From Symbiodinium natans (Eukaryota > Sar > Dinophyceae > Suessiales > Symbiodiniaceae): a stretch of DNA of 64,000 bases. The stretch is taken from contig CAJNDS010002523.1 of NCBI GenBank assembly GCA_905221605.1, positions 124,001-188,000 on the forward strand, given 5' to 3'. The notes below the pieces were generated by a model. That model was not told where the DNA came from. It worked only from the letters and a program-made list of their open reading frames with translations, and ran no database searches. A program made the position numbers and the translations under genes. Positions 37,901 to 50,215 of this stretch are shown here, in pieces (position 1 is the first letter of the stretch; each line of letters begins with the position of its first letter).

Positions 37901-40900
37901 GTCTACAAATGGAGACGCCCTGATCCCGAAGAATCCCCTCGGTTGGCCTGGTCAGCTGCCGATCCTGATTCTGCACCCAAGGAGCCCGAAAGTGGATCGC
38001 ACTTGGGAGTTGGGGGCTTTTTGGGATGCATCTTTGACCAGTTTACTTGGCTAGCCATGGCATGGGCCTTAGCTTACCAGCACCTTCAAGACAAAGCACA
38101 AAAAAAAAAAAACAAAGACATGATGCACTGAGCCAGGCCAGAAAACTCGCCGCCTCTCACTTCGATAGCGGTTTCTACCCACACTGCCCACAACCCAAAC
38201 ACCCGGGAACTAAGCTCGGCACCGAAAGACTGAACAGCCTTTTGGGTCGTTTGGGCCGTTCAGGGCCGTTTGGGGCCGCTCTAGTTATTGAAGGCCATGG
38301 CTCCTAGGAGCTGGTGCGCCGCCTTTTCAATGTTCTTGGTGTCCTGGCTGCGGTTTCAAGAGGTTGGCCGACAGGGATCCTTTCTTCTCTCGTGGCTGCA
38401 TATTAAAGGAGGGCCTGTGATTTCACAAAAGGCCAGAAGATCCCCATGCCAGACTCCACCAGAGTCCACCAGATGCCAAACCGGAAGCCGAAACCACAAA
38501 CTTCATCAACCACCCTAAAAGAGCCCCTTGCAGGTCGTTCAAAGCACAGGCTTCTAAGGGGGGGGGGGTGGGGGGGGGGGGATTGAAAGCTTCAGGAGTG
38601 CAGTCTTGGAAGGGGAACAGGGAAGGGTGCGGGGGGGTGTACGGCGCGCAGAGATCCTGGTCCTCCCCCTTGCTTGCTCCACAGTAACTGCTGCTGCCGC
38701 TGGCAGGTAAACAAACAAGATGCTTGTTGCGTGTGTGTGACAAGATGTACTTGAAGCTCAACAGTTGTCAAGCGCGCATCTGCCACGCTTGCTGGAAGCC
38801 ACCGGGAGTCCGCTGTGATGGGGCACTGTGGCGCAAGCCGGCAACCCCCAGCCCTGAAACCCTGCTTGGAGCCAGGTGTGCCGGGGGAAGTGTCACCAAG
38901 TCCGGCAGCAAAGTCGGTTCCACCCAGCCACGATCCTCCTTTGAGCTGTAATAGGGCTCTAATGCTTCAGTCTATACATTCTGGTGCACGTTGGTGATTC
39001 GGGATTTCAGCTTCGTTCTTCAGCGGCCAGCTTCCTTCGTGGAGCTCCTTGTATTCATGAAAGTCCGGTGCTCCCATTCACACATCGAACTACAGCCCAA
39101 CACATGCCAACACAGCCTCCAGGTATGCTTCTGATATGACATGATCCCGAAACATTCGAAACCCTAAGCCCCAACTGAAAAGCCAACTAAACCCTAAACC
39201 CCAAACACATCCCAACACCCAGTTTGTGACACAAAAATCTCAACCGAAACCCTGGCGTGACACTCGGCTGCCATGCCCTGCCTCCACGAACTCCAAGAGG
39301 CGGGACTTCTCAGGAGCCCCAGCCTAAAAAGAAACAACAATCCCCCCAAAGGGGCGGTTTAAGGGATCAGGGGGGTTATAAGGGGGGTATAAGGGGGGTA
39401 TAAAGGGGGTGGTATAAGGTAGCTGTTTCAGGGTTTGTGTTTTAGGGTTTACCACAAGCCCAAGACGATCCCAAGTCTCCCCAGCTTGTCTAGCGACTTC
39501 CAAGCACCGGATGGCCACACGAGCGAGTTGTCCAAAGTAGACCCCGAAGCTGTATGTAGTTACTTGCGAAAACATCTTACACAAAGCCCATGTGTCGATT
39601 CCAGCTCCTATCCCTCAAGATCCAAAGAGCCAAAGCCCTAAACCTTATCCAATCATGAAAGCCTCCATAAAGCTGCAACGCTTGGTTCTGGGCCTGATAT
39701 GATGGCACTTTCGAGGCTAGCGGGCAGTTGGTTCCTTGAAAGCCCATGTGATACCCGTCTCACCCTCGCAATCCCACAACAAGAACTAAGCCTGAAGTCA
39801 TATCGTCCAGGAGGGAGGCAGGGCTTGGTGCAAAGTGGCCACCGGCGGAAGCCTAGATTTTTGTGAACCTCGAGGTCTGTGTGACCCTCCCGAAGTAGAA
39901 ATACATTGTTACAAGAAAGCGCAACAATAAGCCGCACGGACGAATCACATGGAGGTCAACCCTCCTCATGCTCTACCTTCCCTATGGCCTTGTGAAAGTC
40001 AATGCTCTGTGGATGTGCACTTTTGCATACGGAAGGGGGGATTTCTATATACCCAGATGGCAGCAAAGGATAACGAATGCAACGCCAGCCTGTCAGTCGC
40101 GAAGCAGTCAAGGTCCATGATCCCAAACCCAAACCCAAAAGTCGATGAGCCTTCTTTTCACATTCATGCTTGTAGTTTCGGAACACGGAAACATGTAGCC
40201 CCTGTTGCTCCTTATAGGATGAGCAGCGACCGGGCTAAGTTGTCACAAATGCAGGAACAAGCTCCTTGCCTTCATCACAACGGACATGCCTGAAAATTTT
40301 CATTCATAATTCCATCTCCTTCTACACGTAGCCTTAACAGTCTCAACCCTGGACCCCAACTCTGGCCACGAGGCCTCCTCGTCGTCGGGACAGGCCTGGG
40401 CCGTTGCACAGAGATGCTCTGCACAATCTCAGAGTACCGACGTGTCCTATCATTCCACCTCAAACCCAGAAGCCCTCCGGAAACAATTCGCTATTGTGTT
40501 TGCAACTTGGCTTATGCAGCATTAAGCTGGACCCCTACAACGAACTCCTTCAATGCCCTGACAGCCCATAGAGGCATTTGACCATCGCTGAGCTGTGAAC
40601 ATGGAAGCAGGGGGGTTGCATCCCAGCGAGACCCTGACCCAGCCCTCAACGACTTGCCTGCTACAATGTTTCTATAAGTTCGTACACTACAAGATAGCAA
40701 TGAGACGCTGTGCTGAGGGCTTCCGAATACCAAACACCCCGGTCACTGTCACAAGGGACTCGACTGCTGGGCCTTGCCCTCTCTTTTTCAGGGTCCTTAA
40801 GGGAGGGGGGTTCATGGGGGGTAGGTACCTAGACAACCCTAGGGAAGCTGAATAGGAGCCTTGGGAGTAATGGGGAGATTAGGGAACCTTGGGTTACATA

Positions 40901-43023
40901 CCCCCCTTGGCATCCCCCCATAATCTGTTCTTGTTCTGTCTCAGTCTCTCTCTCTCTCTCTCTCCTCTCTCGTGCTGGAAGCCCCTGCCTTCGGTCCGCT
41001 GATTGCTTTCTCATCGGTCGTCTCTTTCCCGAGCTTACCTTTGTAGAGGTAGCAAGCACCTGAAGCTCTTGGATGTGCAGCAAGAGCGCGGGAGTTACGG
41101 ACGCATAGAGGTTTTGCATGAGCTGTGCACAGCACTAAAGCAATCATGAGTCAATTGTCACAGCTTGATGGCTTGAAGCCGCAGAATGCGAAGGGTACGG
41201 GGAGGAGGAACACGATATGACCAGCAATGCCCTGTACCAACACATGTCTGAGTGAGTGATATGAGTTCGGCGCCACCGGGGTAGGAGTCCTCTTTCCATG
41301 TGAAGTGGGTGCAGCCCAGCATCCTTTGCTGAGACGTGGGAGACCATTTGTTAAAGCTGGGGGTTAACCCTAAACCCGATTTTCCCCACCACGATGCATC
41401 TCCATGGCTTCACCCTTCGCTAACTCCAAGCTCGCTTTTCCTCTGGCTGTTGCTCGCTTCTCTCCGAGATCACGCCCTCTTTCCCTCCGTTCTCGCAGGC
41501 CAAGTGGGCTAGACTCGACCGTGCAGTTATATTTATGAATATACTTGTGGGCTCATATCTTCTAGCTGTTCTACGCAAGTTCTGACAGAACGGCTCCTCC
41601 GATCGAGACTCCCGAGGAATGACACACTGGAAACAGCCCAAAATCTACCAACTTGAGCCAAGCATCGTCTGGCAGCTCCTGAGTAGAAGCCCATATCCTA
41701 AACCTTCCCTGAAGCCTTATCGAACCCTTTACGAAAAATCTTTCTGGGCCCTAAACTTCTCCACCAGGAACCTTTTGAAAATGCCTCTGGCGAAGCAGGC
41801 GGCTGCAATTACTGCTGAGGTGATTCTGATAACCATTCCTGCTCGTGCCATGAGGATCCCATGACAGTTGCTACTGCTCGACATGGTTTTTTGAGTTTTT
41901 CTCTTTCCCCTTCCAAGCCGAACAAAACCGCCCGCATGCTCGTAATCCACAAGATTCCCCTCCAAGGCATGCTCAAGATCCTGCCGACTTCAGAAATTGA
42001 AGATGGGGCTATCACAGGACGTTCACTCGCCATTCCAGCCAACATGATATAGCTTGTGAACTTGAAAGGGGTTGGGGCTCGTGATCCTGAGTTTTGGATT
42101 CTATCATGTCAGGAGGTGTTGAAACTTTCGCGCGCGCGCGCAGCTTCTGAAGGTGCAAATCGAGGTGTTGAGGAAGTCAAGCCACAGGCCACATGAAATG
42201 ATAGCGCTGCAAGCATACATCTTGGTACTCAAGCCTTGTGCTAACACTGTCGTGGCCAAGACTCACCTGACATTGCTTGGAATCCGAGAGGTATGCAACG
42301 TTGAGAAGATCTGCCTTACATTGAGGCATCGTGGACAGTACTCAGCTGCTACTGGTCAGACTCAGCATGTTTAAAACCCTCTCAAAGTATAAGTGTGCAG
42401 GTGCCAGGGAGTCAGGACGTGGTGTGATTAGCGAAAGGGCAAGGGCCAGAGTTGTGTATGCGTCTAGCGGCTGCACGAGGTCCATATGTTGACTACCGCC
42501 TTGTGGACACCTTGATGCTCTAGCTGTTCGTGGTCTGCGAGACAGCACGCGGAACTCACTGAACTTAGACGAGCTAGTGGGAAATTCGGTGCAGAATGGG
42601 GTTCTTCTCTCACCAAGCCCCAAGCCACCCACCCTGACATCCTCAGCCCCAAACCTCATCGCCGATCGAACCCAAGGAGCACAAGTCCTGATTCCTTTGC
42701 CCTCCCACGAGCTATAGGCCCTACAGGCTCTTGGCAAAGCACGCGATCAAGCGAGTAGGCCATGCCCTTCACCGCGCAAGACGGCATAATGTCTGCATCC
42801 TGAGATCGTATGCAGGCAGTCAGTCGTTGGGTTCAATCGGATTTGGAGTACCAGAACTACCAATTCCCAAATAAACCAGCATCCGGCCCGCCCCCAACCT
42901 TCAAGTAGCTGGCTAACCCTAGACTCACCCTAGACAGCGAATTCCCCACTAGAAAGCCCTGTACCGGCCAGGGTCGGCGGCGACACCGCGGAAGGCAAGG
43001 AGGATGCAAGCGCCACGAATCAT
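30199..43023 (-). CDS. Gene C: third array member, PAN/Apple surface protein with TM segment and Q/Y-rich tail
   Basis: Start 43,023 (MIRGACILLAFRGVAADP), stop TAA 30,199-30,201. Same exon order as gene B but more diverged: PAN/Apple block 42,788-40,980; helical modules 38,350-34,725; hinge 34,282-34,213; transmembrane exon 33,542-33,475; Ala-rich exon about 31,962-31,905; Q/Y/P-rich exon 30,546-30,446; last exon 30,259-30,199. The middle Cys/Pro exons seen in A and B were not found with confidence between 40.9 and 38.4 kb; a QLSDGQMPLWAV reading near 40,600 is a weak candidate. Spacing to the last exons of B and D (16.5 and 16.3 kb) shows tandem duplication. Divergence with kept phase and motifs argues the gene is, or was until recently, under selection. 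Confidence 0.55.
31040..31246 (+). pseudogene. Possible plus-strand coding fragment
   Basis: Inside a tail intron of gene C, a plus frame reads VCFGVYEGNVPKVLQGFYRK, then MNGGFFLGQDCSFGVCTAWL. The composition is more protein-like than the other frames, but there is no start, no homologue I recognise and no splice support. It may be chance or a fragment of an inserted gene. Confidence 0.15.
32397..32435 (+). repeat. Interstitial telomere-like tract
   Basis: Five CCCTAAA-type units with two degenerate ones, followed by GGGTCATGTGAAC. A second short tract lies at 32,601-32,632. Confidence 0.8.
33475..34282 (-). CDS. Gene C hinge and transmembrane exons
   Basis: Hinge 34,282-34,213 reads ELGAAPGAAGGDGGN, then SAVYGVIG, ending before GCGCCC (GC donor). 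TM exon 33,542-33,475 gives GGIAGCLAVAGGAHYFMSG followed by KTNK. Lengths differ from gene B by exactly 3 bp in each exon, so frame is kept. Confidence 0.6.
34725..38350 (-). CDS. Gene C repeated three-exon helical modules
   Basis: Four rounds. Beta near 38,350, 37,405, 36,370 and 35,290 (for example EKFEKSTHELLGAMA, AKFQQSANQLLGDMA). Gamma near 37,970, 36,945, 35,862 and 34,885 (SAADQAN). Alpha near 37,800, 36,570, 35,695 and 34,740 (ISKLAGENGEA, ISELAGENGEA). Three of these rounds have nearly identical gamma surroundings, which indicates recent duplication or conversion within gene C. Confidence 0.5.
34936..34999 (+). repeat. CT-rich low-complexity tract
   Basis: TCTC/TTTC repeats in a gene C intron. 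Confidence 0.85.
40980..42788 (-). CDS. Gene C PAN/Apple-like exon block
   Basis: PSCAVKGMAYSLDR (~42,788-42,725) matches PWCAKEGVAYSEDR of A/B. A mini-exon ELPDDAWLKL (41,681-41,652) lies between TCAG and GTAGAT. GCTHFTWKEDSYPGGAEL starts at 41,323. GACYLYKGKLGKETTDEKA (~41,061-40,980) ends in ISGPKAGA. Retention of Cys, HFTW, PGGA, GACYL and SGPKA across this divergence is the best evidence for the domain. The equivalent of A/B exon 3 was not located. Confidence 0.55.
42970..43023 (-). CDS. Gene C first exon, signal peptide
   Basis: MIRGACILLAFRGVAADPG aligns residue by residue with the A/B signal peptide (MIRG, small residues, RG-AA, acidic). ATG context AGAAA-ATG. Confidence 0.65.
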
Positions 43024-43033
43024 TTTCTCACCT
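43024..43033 (-). promoter_or_regulatory. Candidate spliced-leader acceptor of gene C
   Basis: TTGCCTTTCAG on the minus strand leaves 8 nt (GTGAGAAA) before the ATG. Confidence 0.35.
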
Positions 43034-43359
43034 GAAAGGCAATGTGAGTTTTGAACGAGGACTATGGGTACATGTCAAGCATGATGTCATTCTGTAGTTT
43101 TCTCCTTACCTGCTGCCTGAAACTAACAACAATACAAAAAAACGAGGGTGCGAGAGGCAGAGAGAGAGAGAGAGAGAATGAAAAAAGAAACGCGGAAAGA
43201 CGTGAGCGATAGAGGAAAGCGACGTGGATGCGGTGCTTCAGCTAGCGCAGGCAGCGGGCCACTCCGGCCAACAGAAGCCTGCAATGAGCCTAAACCCTCA
43301 AGACCACACCCTTGAAGCCTTCCCCCGAAAAAAATTAGGCAGGCGTGGCGTTTAACATG

Positions 43360-43500
43360 GTTCTCCCCTAAAAGCCTAAACCCTAAAACCCTAAACCCTA
43401 CAACCTAAACCCTAAAACCCTTTTTCGACCCTAAACTCAAAACCCTTTTTTGAACCCGTGCTGCCCTAAACCCCAAAACCCCAAACCCTAAAACCCTTTT
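43360..43500 (+). repeat. Degenerate telomere-like tract upstream of gene C
   Basis: Many CCCTAAA/CCCTAAAA units mixed with CCTTTTTT segments, between gene C and the 43,667 ORF. Confidence 0.8.
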
Positions 43501-43666
43501 TTGCATCCAGGCCTCTTCGAACACTGCCGGGAAACACCAACGAAGACACTGAGACACTGAGGCGGAGGCAAGGTACAGCATTGACTGACTGTCACCCACC
43601 CATGCAAGAACTAATGTCTCGCACGCGCCCATCTGAAACAACATCAGGAAATACCAGACCCGACAT

Positions 43667-44379
43667 TCAATCATCTTGACTGAAGTCGACACAAGCGAGA
43701 TCAGGCGAACACTCACTAGAAGTACTCAACCCAACCTGCAAATCCATCGCCATCGAATGGTTTCTTCGTTCTTCACTTCTGTGAGAGCGTTCCTCCCTCC
43801 GCTTCTGCTTCTGAGCTTGTCGAAGGAGACGGTGCCGCTCTTTCAATGTTTGAAGATCAACTGTAGATCTCCGGTAGGGTGCTGTGCACGGACCATCACG
43901 TTGCTGAAGTGGGTCTGACGCATGGTGCGAAACATGTGCATGGCTAGGGCTTCCAGAAGCTTGCCGGTGTGGGGAAATCGCTTGCTGGCCTTCCAGAGCG
44001 CATAGGCGTTCCTGCAACCCCACACAGGATTTCAGGACGGCATCGTATTGTATTGTTGCTGCAATCGGTGCACCAAGTTCTCACACTCTTGTCTTGTTAT
44101 GACCTCCAAATCAGTTTGCGAACCAGTGGAATAAACAGGGATGGTTATGCCGCCGTCGACGCGTTGTGGCTGCAACGACGCGGTTCTATGATGGACTTCG
44201 GTCTCTTGCAAGGCCTTGTACAAGGATACAGTGCGAGCTTGGCCTGACTCGACTGGCTTCACCAAAACATGCAGAGCCGATGCCAAGCACCCTGTGATCG
44301 AATGATCCCCGATAGATCGTCGAGACAATCGGAGTGAGAAGGCGATGCAGGAAATGAGCTTGCGACGATCAGAATCCAT
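43667..44379 (-). CDS. Unknown Glu/Arg/Gln-rich protein, frame broken by a 5-bp duplication
   Basis: Two open frames abut: MDSDRRKLISCIAF... (44,379 to a stop at 44,032) and a second frame to a stop at 43,667. At 44,045-44,054 GTATT is present twice in tandem. Counting one unit only, the span is 708 bp, an exact codon multiple (235 residues plus stop), and the helix-rich LVHRLQQQY runs on into KSCVGLQERLCALEGQQ. The C-terminal half has TLKERHRLLRQAQKQKRREE, a charged helical or coiled-coil stretch. The start lies 8 codons after an in-frame stop and 6 nt after a TACAG. No family is recognised. It is intron-free across 0.7 kb, unlike its neighbours, so it may be a retrocopy or one large exon. 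It could be a recent pseudogene or a sequencing error. Confidence 0.5.
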
Positions 44380-46543
44380 TGAAGCTGTACAGTTGAATCT
44401 AATTCAGGGTTTGCCGTTTAGGCCTCGTAGCAAAGTGGCACTTGAGCCGTAGCCTAAACATCAAAACCCCCTCAACCATTTTAAATGCCGTGCCCCGCCA
44501 AGAATTACAACCCTGTGCCTGGAGGATGGAAACTTCAAGGAAAGCGGGGGTGCGAGTGGAGCTGACAGAGATCTGATAGCTGCGGGGCGTGGCTGCAGAG
44601 GCCAAGGGCCCTGATCAGGTAAAGGACCCTTTTGACATAATTATCACGTTTAGCATGCCTGGCCTTGGATATGAAGTATAATACTGCAATCTTCTAGGCC
44701 GGAAGTGCACGAGACCCGAGCACAACTTAGCGGCAGCTCCTCGGCGGCCCACACCCCCCCCCCCCCCCCCCCCCCCCCTCAAAAAAAAACAAAAAACTAC
44801 GACCCTGCCTCATCTCAAGGATCTGAGGCGTGATGCCTAGTTGATTGCGCCTTTGACAGTTGGAGGGCGGCGTATCTTCTCGCCCGGGCGACGTACAAAG
44901 CAGCCAACTCGGAACCAGGAAGCATGCAGCTTACAGGGCCGATTCTCGGGCTTATGAGACCTTTGCATCTTCTTTGTTAGCCTGTCGAAGCCACCAGAAG
45001 AATCCTTGGACAAGTCTTCCTGGGTCCGCCCGCTCGAGTCGAACTGCATGGAGTGGCTTTTCAAAATGTGGGTCCCTTCTCAGCAGTCCATCTTCATGCG
45101 GGGTTATCTTCTAGTGTTGTGCAGATGCTTTTTAAGAGGGAACCACGTGTGAAACGGACAGGCCAACACGACTTGTGAGTCGAGATGGTTGCTGGTAGGT
45201 GCAAAAAAATTCGGCAGCGAGCATCTCCATCGCCTGCCGGCAATGGAGCCTCAGCCTTTAAAAACTGTGACCTGCTCCCTTTGCAAGACACAGCCGCCTC
45301 GAAGTGCGCTTCCAAGCATACCGGCCACTATCAGTGTGAAGCACACCTTCACACCCCTGGGGGTTCGATGAGGATTTTATGCCCTGTCACTGCGAAGTTT
45401 CCGACTGGTGAAGCTCCATGCAGTCGGCAATAATTTCAACCTTTGCACTGGAAGTGTTGATTCTGACACAGGGTTGATCTCTTAACCACATACGACTTCC
45501 AGGGGTGAAGAGTTTCGGATCGCGTTGACAGCCACTTGCACCTGAACCCTGAACTCAAGTTCCGCACTGTTCGCCACACAGGGGCCCGAAAACCGGAGCA
45601 GGGGCCACGGGACTAGCGAGAGTTTTGCGGAGTTGTGGGACACCATGCTTCGGTGATGGCAGGATGTGGGGGGGTTATAGGTGCAGAGCTGAGAAACCGT
45701 GATGGCGAACAATCCGACAATACCTGAGTCCTCCTCAACCCAGCCAAGGACACGGCCGCAGCAGCTCGTCCAAGGAGGCGCACTACGAGTACTGTGGGTA
45801 CTGCGGTCTCTGCAACAAGCTCACCGAGGCCTGCAAAGGGGATTCTGAGGGCTGCAGCCTACGAGTTCTTAAGGCTTGCGTCTCCCTAAATCCTAAACCA
45901 TACTAAGCGTATCAGTGCCCTACAGGTGGCACCAAATCCATCACCGGTTCCGGGGCAGCTGTTCCACCCAAAACCACACCCCAAAACCCTGACCAGTGCA
46001 ACTGTTGGGTCCTGAACCGCTTTTGCCTCTAAACCCACAGAACCTCACTTGCCAGTGTGTCACCAAGCGCCTGGTCAACGGCCTGAGGAACGGGCTGGTA
46101 GGTCATGACCTTGGGCACGGACGGCGATGATCAGCTCCCTTCCTGTACTCTGGGACCGAGGGGCTCTACGTGATTTTCGACGCTGTCGAGGTTTTTTCAA
46201 AAGGACCGCTTTAGGAGGACAGCTGCTGCTTTCTGTGTCATGCACCCAAAGACAAGACGAAGCACATGATCAACATGTCAACGCATGCGAGGCTGTAACA
46301 CCACTGGAGATGGAGCGACAAGCTGTCCTAGAGTCCTAGATCGAGCAATTGCCAGCTCAGGGGCTCTCTGCGGCCATACTTGGTTGGGCGAAAGTTGTTG
46401 GGAGGGGGGGGAGGGGGGGGCGGTTCGAAAACATTTGTGACAAGTGGGCTGCAACCCAATTGCAACAGGAAAACCCATGCAAACCTTTCAACCGGAAGAG
46501 GACCAAATCCAGGCATGGCAGCTTGTCAAAGACCCTTTCAAAG
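44380..46543. other. Intergenic region between the 43.7-kb ORF and gene D stop
   Basis: Holds a poly-C run (44,755-44,778) followed by A-rich sequence. A minus-strand reading ANSAELEFRVQVQVAV near 45,580-45,490 could be an exon but has no paralogue to confirm it. Nothing else is supported. Confidence 0.35.
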
Positions 46544-49500
46544 TCAAGTTGCAGCCGGCTGCGCCGCCCATGTGGGTTGGCTCTGGTAGTACATGGGCTG
46601 GCTCGTGTAGTACTGCTGGGACCTCGGCAACTCCACGTTTTGGCTAAGCATGGATGGAAACTGCTGGATCTGAGGATTCACCAAGACACTTTTTAACATC
46701 ATGCACATGCTTTGCAATCTAGTTCCTCCCTTCGAGGGGGTCCAGGGGTATTTGCCCACGGCGCTTCATTTTCCCTATTGCTTGCCTTGCGCTTCTTTCC
46801 TTGAAGGGGAAGGGGGAGGGATAATCACGCCCAGTCGTATGGCAACCATGCCACAAACACTGCTTTGCACAACATGCTGCAGAAGGATTTTGAACGCTTC
46901 TAGGCAGATGCGCCGTCACAAACGTGCATGCCTTTTTTGCCAACATGCCTGGTATTTTCACTGAAAGAAAGCAGTCTTGGATGCCCATGAAAAGCTCATT
47001 TTTCGAAAGCGCTGCGCTTGCCAACAGATCCAAAGATGTAGCCGCACGAAACGACCAGTGAAAATAAGGTGCCAGAACCCAATGGCTACGCAGCAAGCGC
47101 CCGAAGATCCAGACTTAATCCTTCTGTGCTCCTGCGTTAGATGCAGTTGCCAATGCCCAAGCCTGATTGGAATCTCAGCTTAGCACGGATGCTCTTGCAG
47201 GCGCAGGCTGCGCAGGCCTTTGCCCTTATGAGCGAAAGCACAAAGGTGCCGAATGCCTTGTTGAAAACAAGCGACTGGTTTGGAGCCGGTGTGTACTGCG
47301 AAGGAACCATCTGCGGTGCAGAAAGAACTCCAGGGAGCTGCCCAGAACCTGCACCGTTTAGGGTTTAGGGTGTAGGGTTTAGGGATACTGCCCAGGGATT
47401 ACCGCAGCCCCTGAAGCTACAAGGGCTTAGGGTTTAGGGTGTAAGCAGTGTAGGGCTTAAAGGGTTTGTTAGCAACAGTTGACTTCATGTGGATATCCGT
47501 GGTCTCTTCCAGCTCCTATCGCCAAGAGCTTTAGGGTTTTGGGTTGAACTCAACCTCCCCAAGATCCACGAAAGATGGACATCCGCCACACCATCGGTCA
47601 AGAGCAAAACTAAGCGCAACCGCGTGCGATAGTTTCTTATAATTCAGTCATCTGGTATGGGGTCGCAGATCACAGGACTCTTTAGGGACTTGGGAAGGGG
47701 GGGGGCAGTGGACAGCCTGCCCAGGACGAAGCCTTGAACGGGGTCCCATGTTCTCCCTACAGTGCGTCTTTCAGCCTTGAGCAGGCCTACGACGAAACAT
47801 GTCTTTGGAACCGGGGACAACTCTCTGCAGCATGGTAGGCTCAGGCACAGGATAAGGATAGCGCCGGGTAGTGCTGCGTATTTCGTGTACACACGGCTCC
47901 CTCAAAGGCGCAGCGGGAGCACAGGAAGAGCCACTACCCAACCCGAACCTTTGGTTGGGACCTCTAAAACGCTGAGGGCCGGAAATCCCGAACTTGAACC
48001 CCATCTCAACACAAAACACGTAACCAACAATAGACTTCGCCCTTCTTCGCTTTGGCCCCCGCTGCTAAAGCTCTTGGCGACTTGGTTGGGGCTCGGCTCC
48101 TGCGGGCGCAATTCCCACGTCGAGGAGTGGAGGAGCACAGACATGGACCCCACAAGGTGAATTCAGGTGGATGGATGGTTTAGGTTGAGGTTGAGTGCAT
48201 TGTACATCTGTCGGGCTTTAGGAATCTATAGCCGTTTGTCAAAATGGATGGTTGGTCTTGCAAAGGCTGTAGCAGCAATCGTGCTCCCATATCTGCCGAT
48301 CACGACGAAACAACAGTCGCAACCGATGTCCAAAAGTAAATGAGCACTGTATCTCGAAACTCAAGACAGCACTCCACACCTCCGCATCTGCTGCTGCTGC
48401 TGCTGCAGCTGCAGCCCTCTTGGCGGTTCGTTTCCTGCTTATGCGTTCGGCTCTAAGACTCTAAGCTGGAAGCTTTGAGAATTTGGGATTCACCTGCGGC
48501 TTTGCGCAAACAATGGTACCCTTATTTTGGGAGAACCCCAACGGTTCAGGTAGCGTTCGTGTGCTTTGGTGAGGAAGCTCCGAGGAGTCTCGGCTTGTCA
48601 TCGAACACTTGCTGAACATTCTGATGCGTACTGCTCATGAGCGTCAAGGTGCCACATGCTGGGAAGGAAAGGGTCTTTCAGACAGTTTGCTAGCATTAAC
48701 TGTATACGCACCGAAGACCTTACACTCTGAACCAGCCAACCAAGGTTCATCACCCTGCCCCAAGTTGAAAACAGCAACGGCGCGCAAATATCGTGCTACG
48801 CTTACTTGCGCAATGGTGTAGGTCTGACGGTTCTGTAAACGTCAAGGATGGATATTGAACATTTGTACAGGGTCTTGGACCCACATGGAATACGACAAAT
48901 AGCCACTTGCATCCTCTTGCCCTGAGTGTCTTCCACACCCATTTCTCCGACTCCATGCGCTGCTACCCTCCTCGCAAAGCCCCACGACACCTCAAGCCCT
49001 GTAAATCCTTACGCTTGAACAGTCCTGGCAATCGGCCCACGTGTGAGACAGCAGTAGCAGTTCACGACCACGCACAAGAAAGCCACCAGCATCAAAACTG
49101 GCGCAGGGTCTGTTGTGTCGGCGCTTCAGCTCAGTGGTTGGATGGCTTACTGATTTCTTACCTGTCGGGGTTCTGCTTCGTACCCAATCAACTTAAACCC
49201 ATGACGGTTCCGTAGATTTGTTCCCCTGAATCAACATTCGGAATAAGGTTGTTGTTCGTCGCCGCCGCCTCCGCCGTCGTCGTTGGGGGTAATTAGGGCC
49301 GAGGGAGGGGTCATGCGATTCCGGGCTACTGTCTTGTTTTGCTTCGGCACTGTTACGGGATGTTGCGGGCTACATGCGTTTCACGATTGCGCTTTTCTGT
49401 CTTCATGGAGGCAGGGTCATGTCAGAATTTCTGTAGACTTCCAATTCGCGCACGGTCTCTCGAAACGAGCTTTCGTGCATCCAGATCTTTTGCTGCACCC

Positions 49501-50184
49501 AAAGTTCTCGCCACACTTGGGGCAAGGCGGGAGCAACCCCACCACCCAAAACCCCCCACCATCCCGCCCCCCACCCGCCCCCCAACCACCCCCCACCCGA
49601 AATACCACCCCCCCTCCCCCGTCCACCCGAATCCCCAAACCCCCCCCCCCCCCCCGCTGCCACACCCCTGCCAAACCCCCTAACCCACCCACATGTCCTG
49701 CAGGTCGTTGAGCGCATCAGCATCATGGTCTGGAGCCGTTGCATCAAACCGAAAACACTGCCGGATTCAAGAGGTTTGAAGCCGGCAACAGCAGTTCGAG
49801 GAGTCCAGAATTCCACTTAGGCAGGACCGGCTTGCCTGTCAGCGTTGTCACGTCCAGTGAGCTGAAGTGGCCCTCGCAGGCAGGGGTGTGGGCTTCGTGC
49901 TTCAACAGCCTGCAAGTTCGCAGGGGGCCTTGAGAACCAGCACACCGCCGAGCTTTACTTCGACCTAGAGCCGAGTTGTCCGAACATGGCGCCTGCAAAA
50001 ACATGGGCTGGGCTTGAGGGCTTATACTCGGAGGAGCCCAGAGAAATCGGGCTGTGTCAGTCCATCGAAGCTGTCCTCTGCCACAAGCTGCCGCACAATA
50101 ACCAAGCGAGACAAACCAAAATCAAACCACACCACACAGCGACGAGACAAGCGAGCAAGCACAGGCTATCTACATGGTGGTGAC

Positions 50185-50215
<31 letters not shown>

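Larger units (their letters stand above)
43024..43666. other. Intergenic region upstream of gene C
   Basis: Contains a (GA)n tract at 43,159-43,176 and the telomere-like tract; no gene seen. Confidence 0.4.

Noticed and set aside
41650-41675. TTGGCTCAAG on the minus strand, a 10-base match to the 3' end of the dinoflagellate spliced leader
   Set aside because: The bases belong to a mini-exon that is homologous to A/B sequence (ELQDDSWL and ELPDDAWL), and the upstream leader bases do not match.
43360-43500. A true chromosome end
   Set aside because: The tract is short, degenerate and internal, with genes on both sides; similar short tracts occur throughout the window.
49115-49190. tRNA-like CAGCTCAGTGGTTGG followed by GGGGTTC
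   Set aside because: The T-arm sequence and acceptor stem do not pair properly; at most a chance or relic match.
49505-49690. Long Pro-rich / Gly-rich open frames
   Set aside because: C-rich low-complexity DNA gives open frames on both strands; no homologue or splice evidence.
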